Of a DNA stretch of 64,000 nucleotides, positions 63,731 through 64,000 are shown piece after piece (positions within the stretch are counted from its first letter, which is position 1; every line of letters begins with the position of its first letter). A program made the position numbers and the translations under genes. The stretch spans positions 248,001 to 312,000 of the forward strand of contig NZ_VCGY01000002.1 of assembly GCF_016597725.1 (NCBI RefSeq), read 5' to 3'. The stretch comes from Marinobacter sp. 1-4A (lineage in GTDB: Bacteria > Pseudomonadota > Gammaproteobacteria > Pseudomonadales > Oleiphilaceae). The notes beneath the pieces were generated by a model. That model made no database searches, had not been told where the DNA came from, and saw only the letters and a program-made list of their open reading frames with translations.

Positions 63731-64000
63731 ATGCCCTGGATACAACTTCAGATCCCTGCTGATCCCGATACCGCGGATCAGCTTGAAGATCTGCTTATGG
63801 AGATGGGCGCAGACGCCGTCTCCATGGAAGATGCTGCAGACCAACCCCTATACGAGCCCGACCCCGGCACCACGCCTTTGTGGAGCCAAACAACGGTGAC
63901 CGGGCTTTTCCAGTCCGACCGTGACATAGACCAACTGTGTGCAGATGTACGCAACGCTTGGCACCAGCAAACCCAGCAATCCCTCTCAGAAATCGACGTT
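63731..64000 (+). CDS. prmA: Ribosomal protein L11 methyltransferase PrmA, 5' part
   Basis: ATG at 63731 after AGGAAG opens 90 codons that reach the window end: MPWIQLQIPADPDTADQLEDLLMEMGADAVSMEDAADQPLYEP... is the PrmA N-terminal substrate-binding domain. The SAM domain lies beyond the edge. accC-prmA adjacency is common. Partial gene. Confidence 0.9.
   Translation, partial: MPWIQLQIPADPDTADQLEDLLMEMGADAVSMEDAADQPLYEPDPGTTPLWSQTTVTGLFQSDRDIDQLCADVRNAWHQQTQQSLSEIDV

Overview
The window looks like chromosome from a marine gammaproteobacterium of the Marinobacter type. The support is circumstantial: the tmRNA tag ANDENYALAA, two wax-ester synthase/DGAT genes, a ubiEJB operon followed by tat and Ubi-hydroxylase operons, CheV, a PHA-granule-type small protein, Mqo, and gammaproteobacterial synteny such as ygfB-pepP-ubiH-ubiI and zapA-6S RNA-fthC. 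Most genes are ordinary core genes. I made no database search; all names rest on motifs and family resemblance.

Layout. 1-2.75 kb: smpB, a wax-ester synthase and ssrA (tmRNA), so both trans-translation partners are close together. 2.73-7.27 kb: an accessory island abutting the 3' end of tmRNA. It holds a three-gene operon (McrB-like AAA+ GTPase, McrC-like nuclease, ADP-ribosylglycohydrolase), a truncated upstream reading frame, a tmRNA-like T-arm copy, a CTCCACCA end and a second terminator. No integrase remains. 7.3-8.4 kb: decayed sequence with a 10-bp tandem repeat and a frameshifted PhyH dioxygenase. 8.4-25.8 kb: DMT exporter with an AraC regulator, BCCT transporter, CheV, an unusual ATP-grasp plus papain-like (Cys-His-Asn) gene pair, Mqo, a Ca/Na antiporter, MsrA/MsrB, FumC and a three-gene signalling operon (REC-REC-degenerate ATPase, atypical NarL-type regulator, membrane histidine kinase). 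25.8-30 kb: a tightly overlapping operon of CotH lipoprotein, VTC-type polyphosphate polymerase, DUF4956 membrane protein and OprP-type porin. 30-42.4 kb: aldehyde dehydrogenase, a second wax-ester synthase divergent from an alpha/beta hydrolase, ubiEJB and many small accessory genes. 42.6-64 kb: hisIE, tatABC, rsmE, ubiI/ubiH/pepP/ygfB, zapA, 6S RNA, fthC, ilvA, rpiA, an acyl-CoA dehydrogenase, ppa, a REC-REC-GGDEF cyclase, aroQ, accBC and the start of prmA.

The parts most worth following up are: (1) the tmRNA-anchored McrBC plus ADP-ribosylglycohydrolase operon, a plausible defence cassette; (2) the CotH/VTC/DUF4956/porin operon, a plausible envelope polyphosphate machine; (3) the ATP-grasp/papain-like pair, a plausible peptide- or amide-forming system. 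In all three the domain calls are better supported than the system-level function. One intergenic 27-bp inverted repeat near 57.5 kb looks like a dispersed element.
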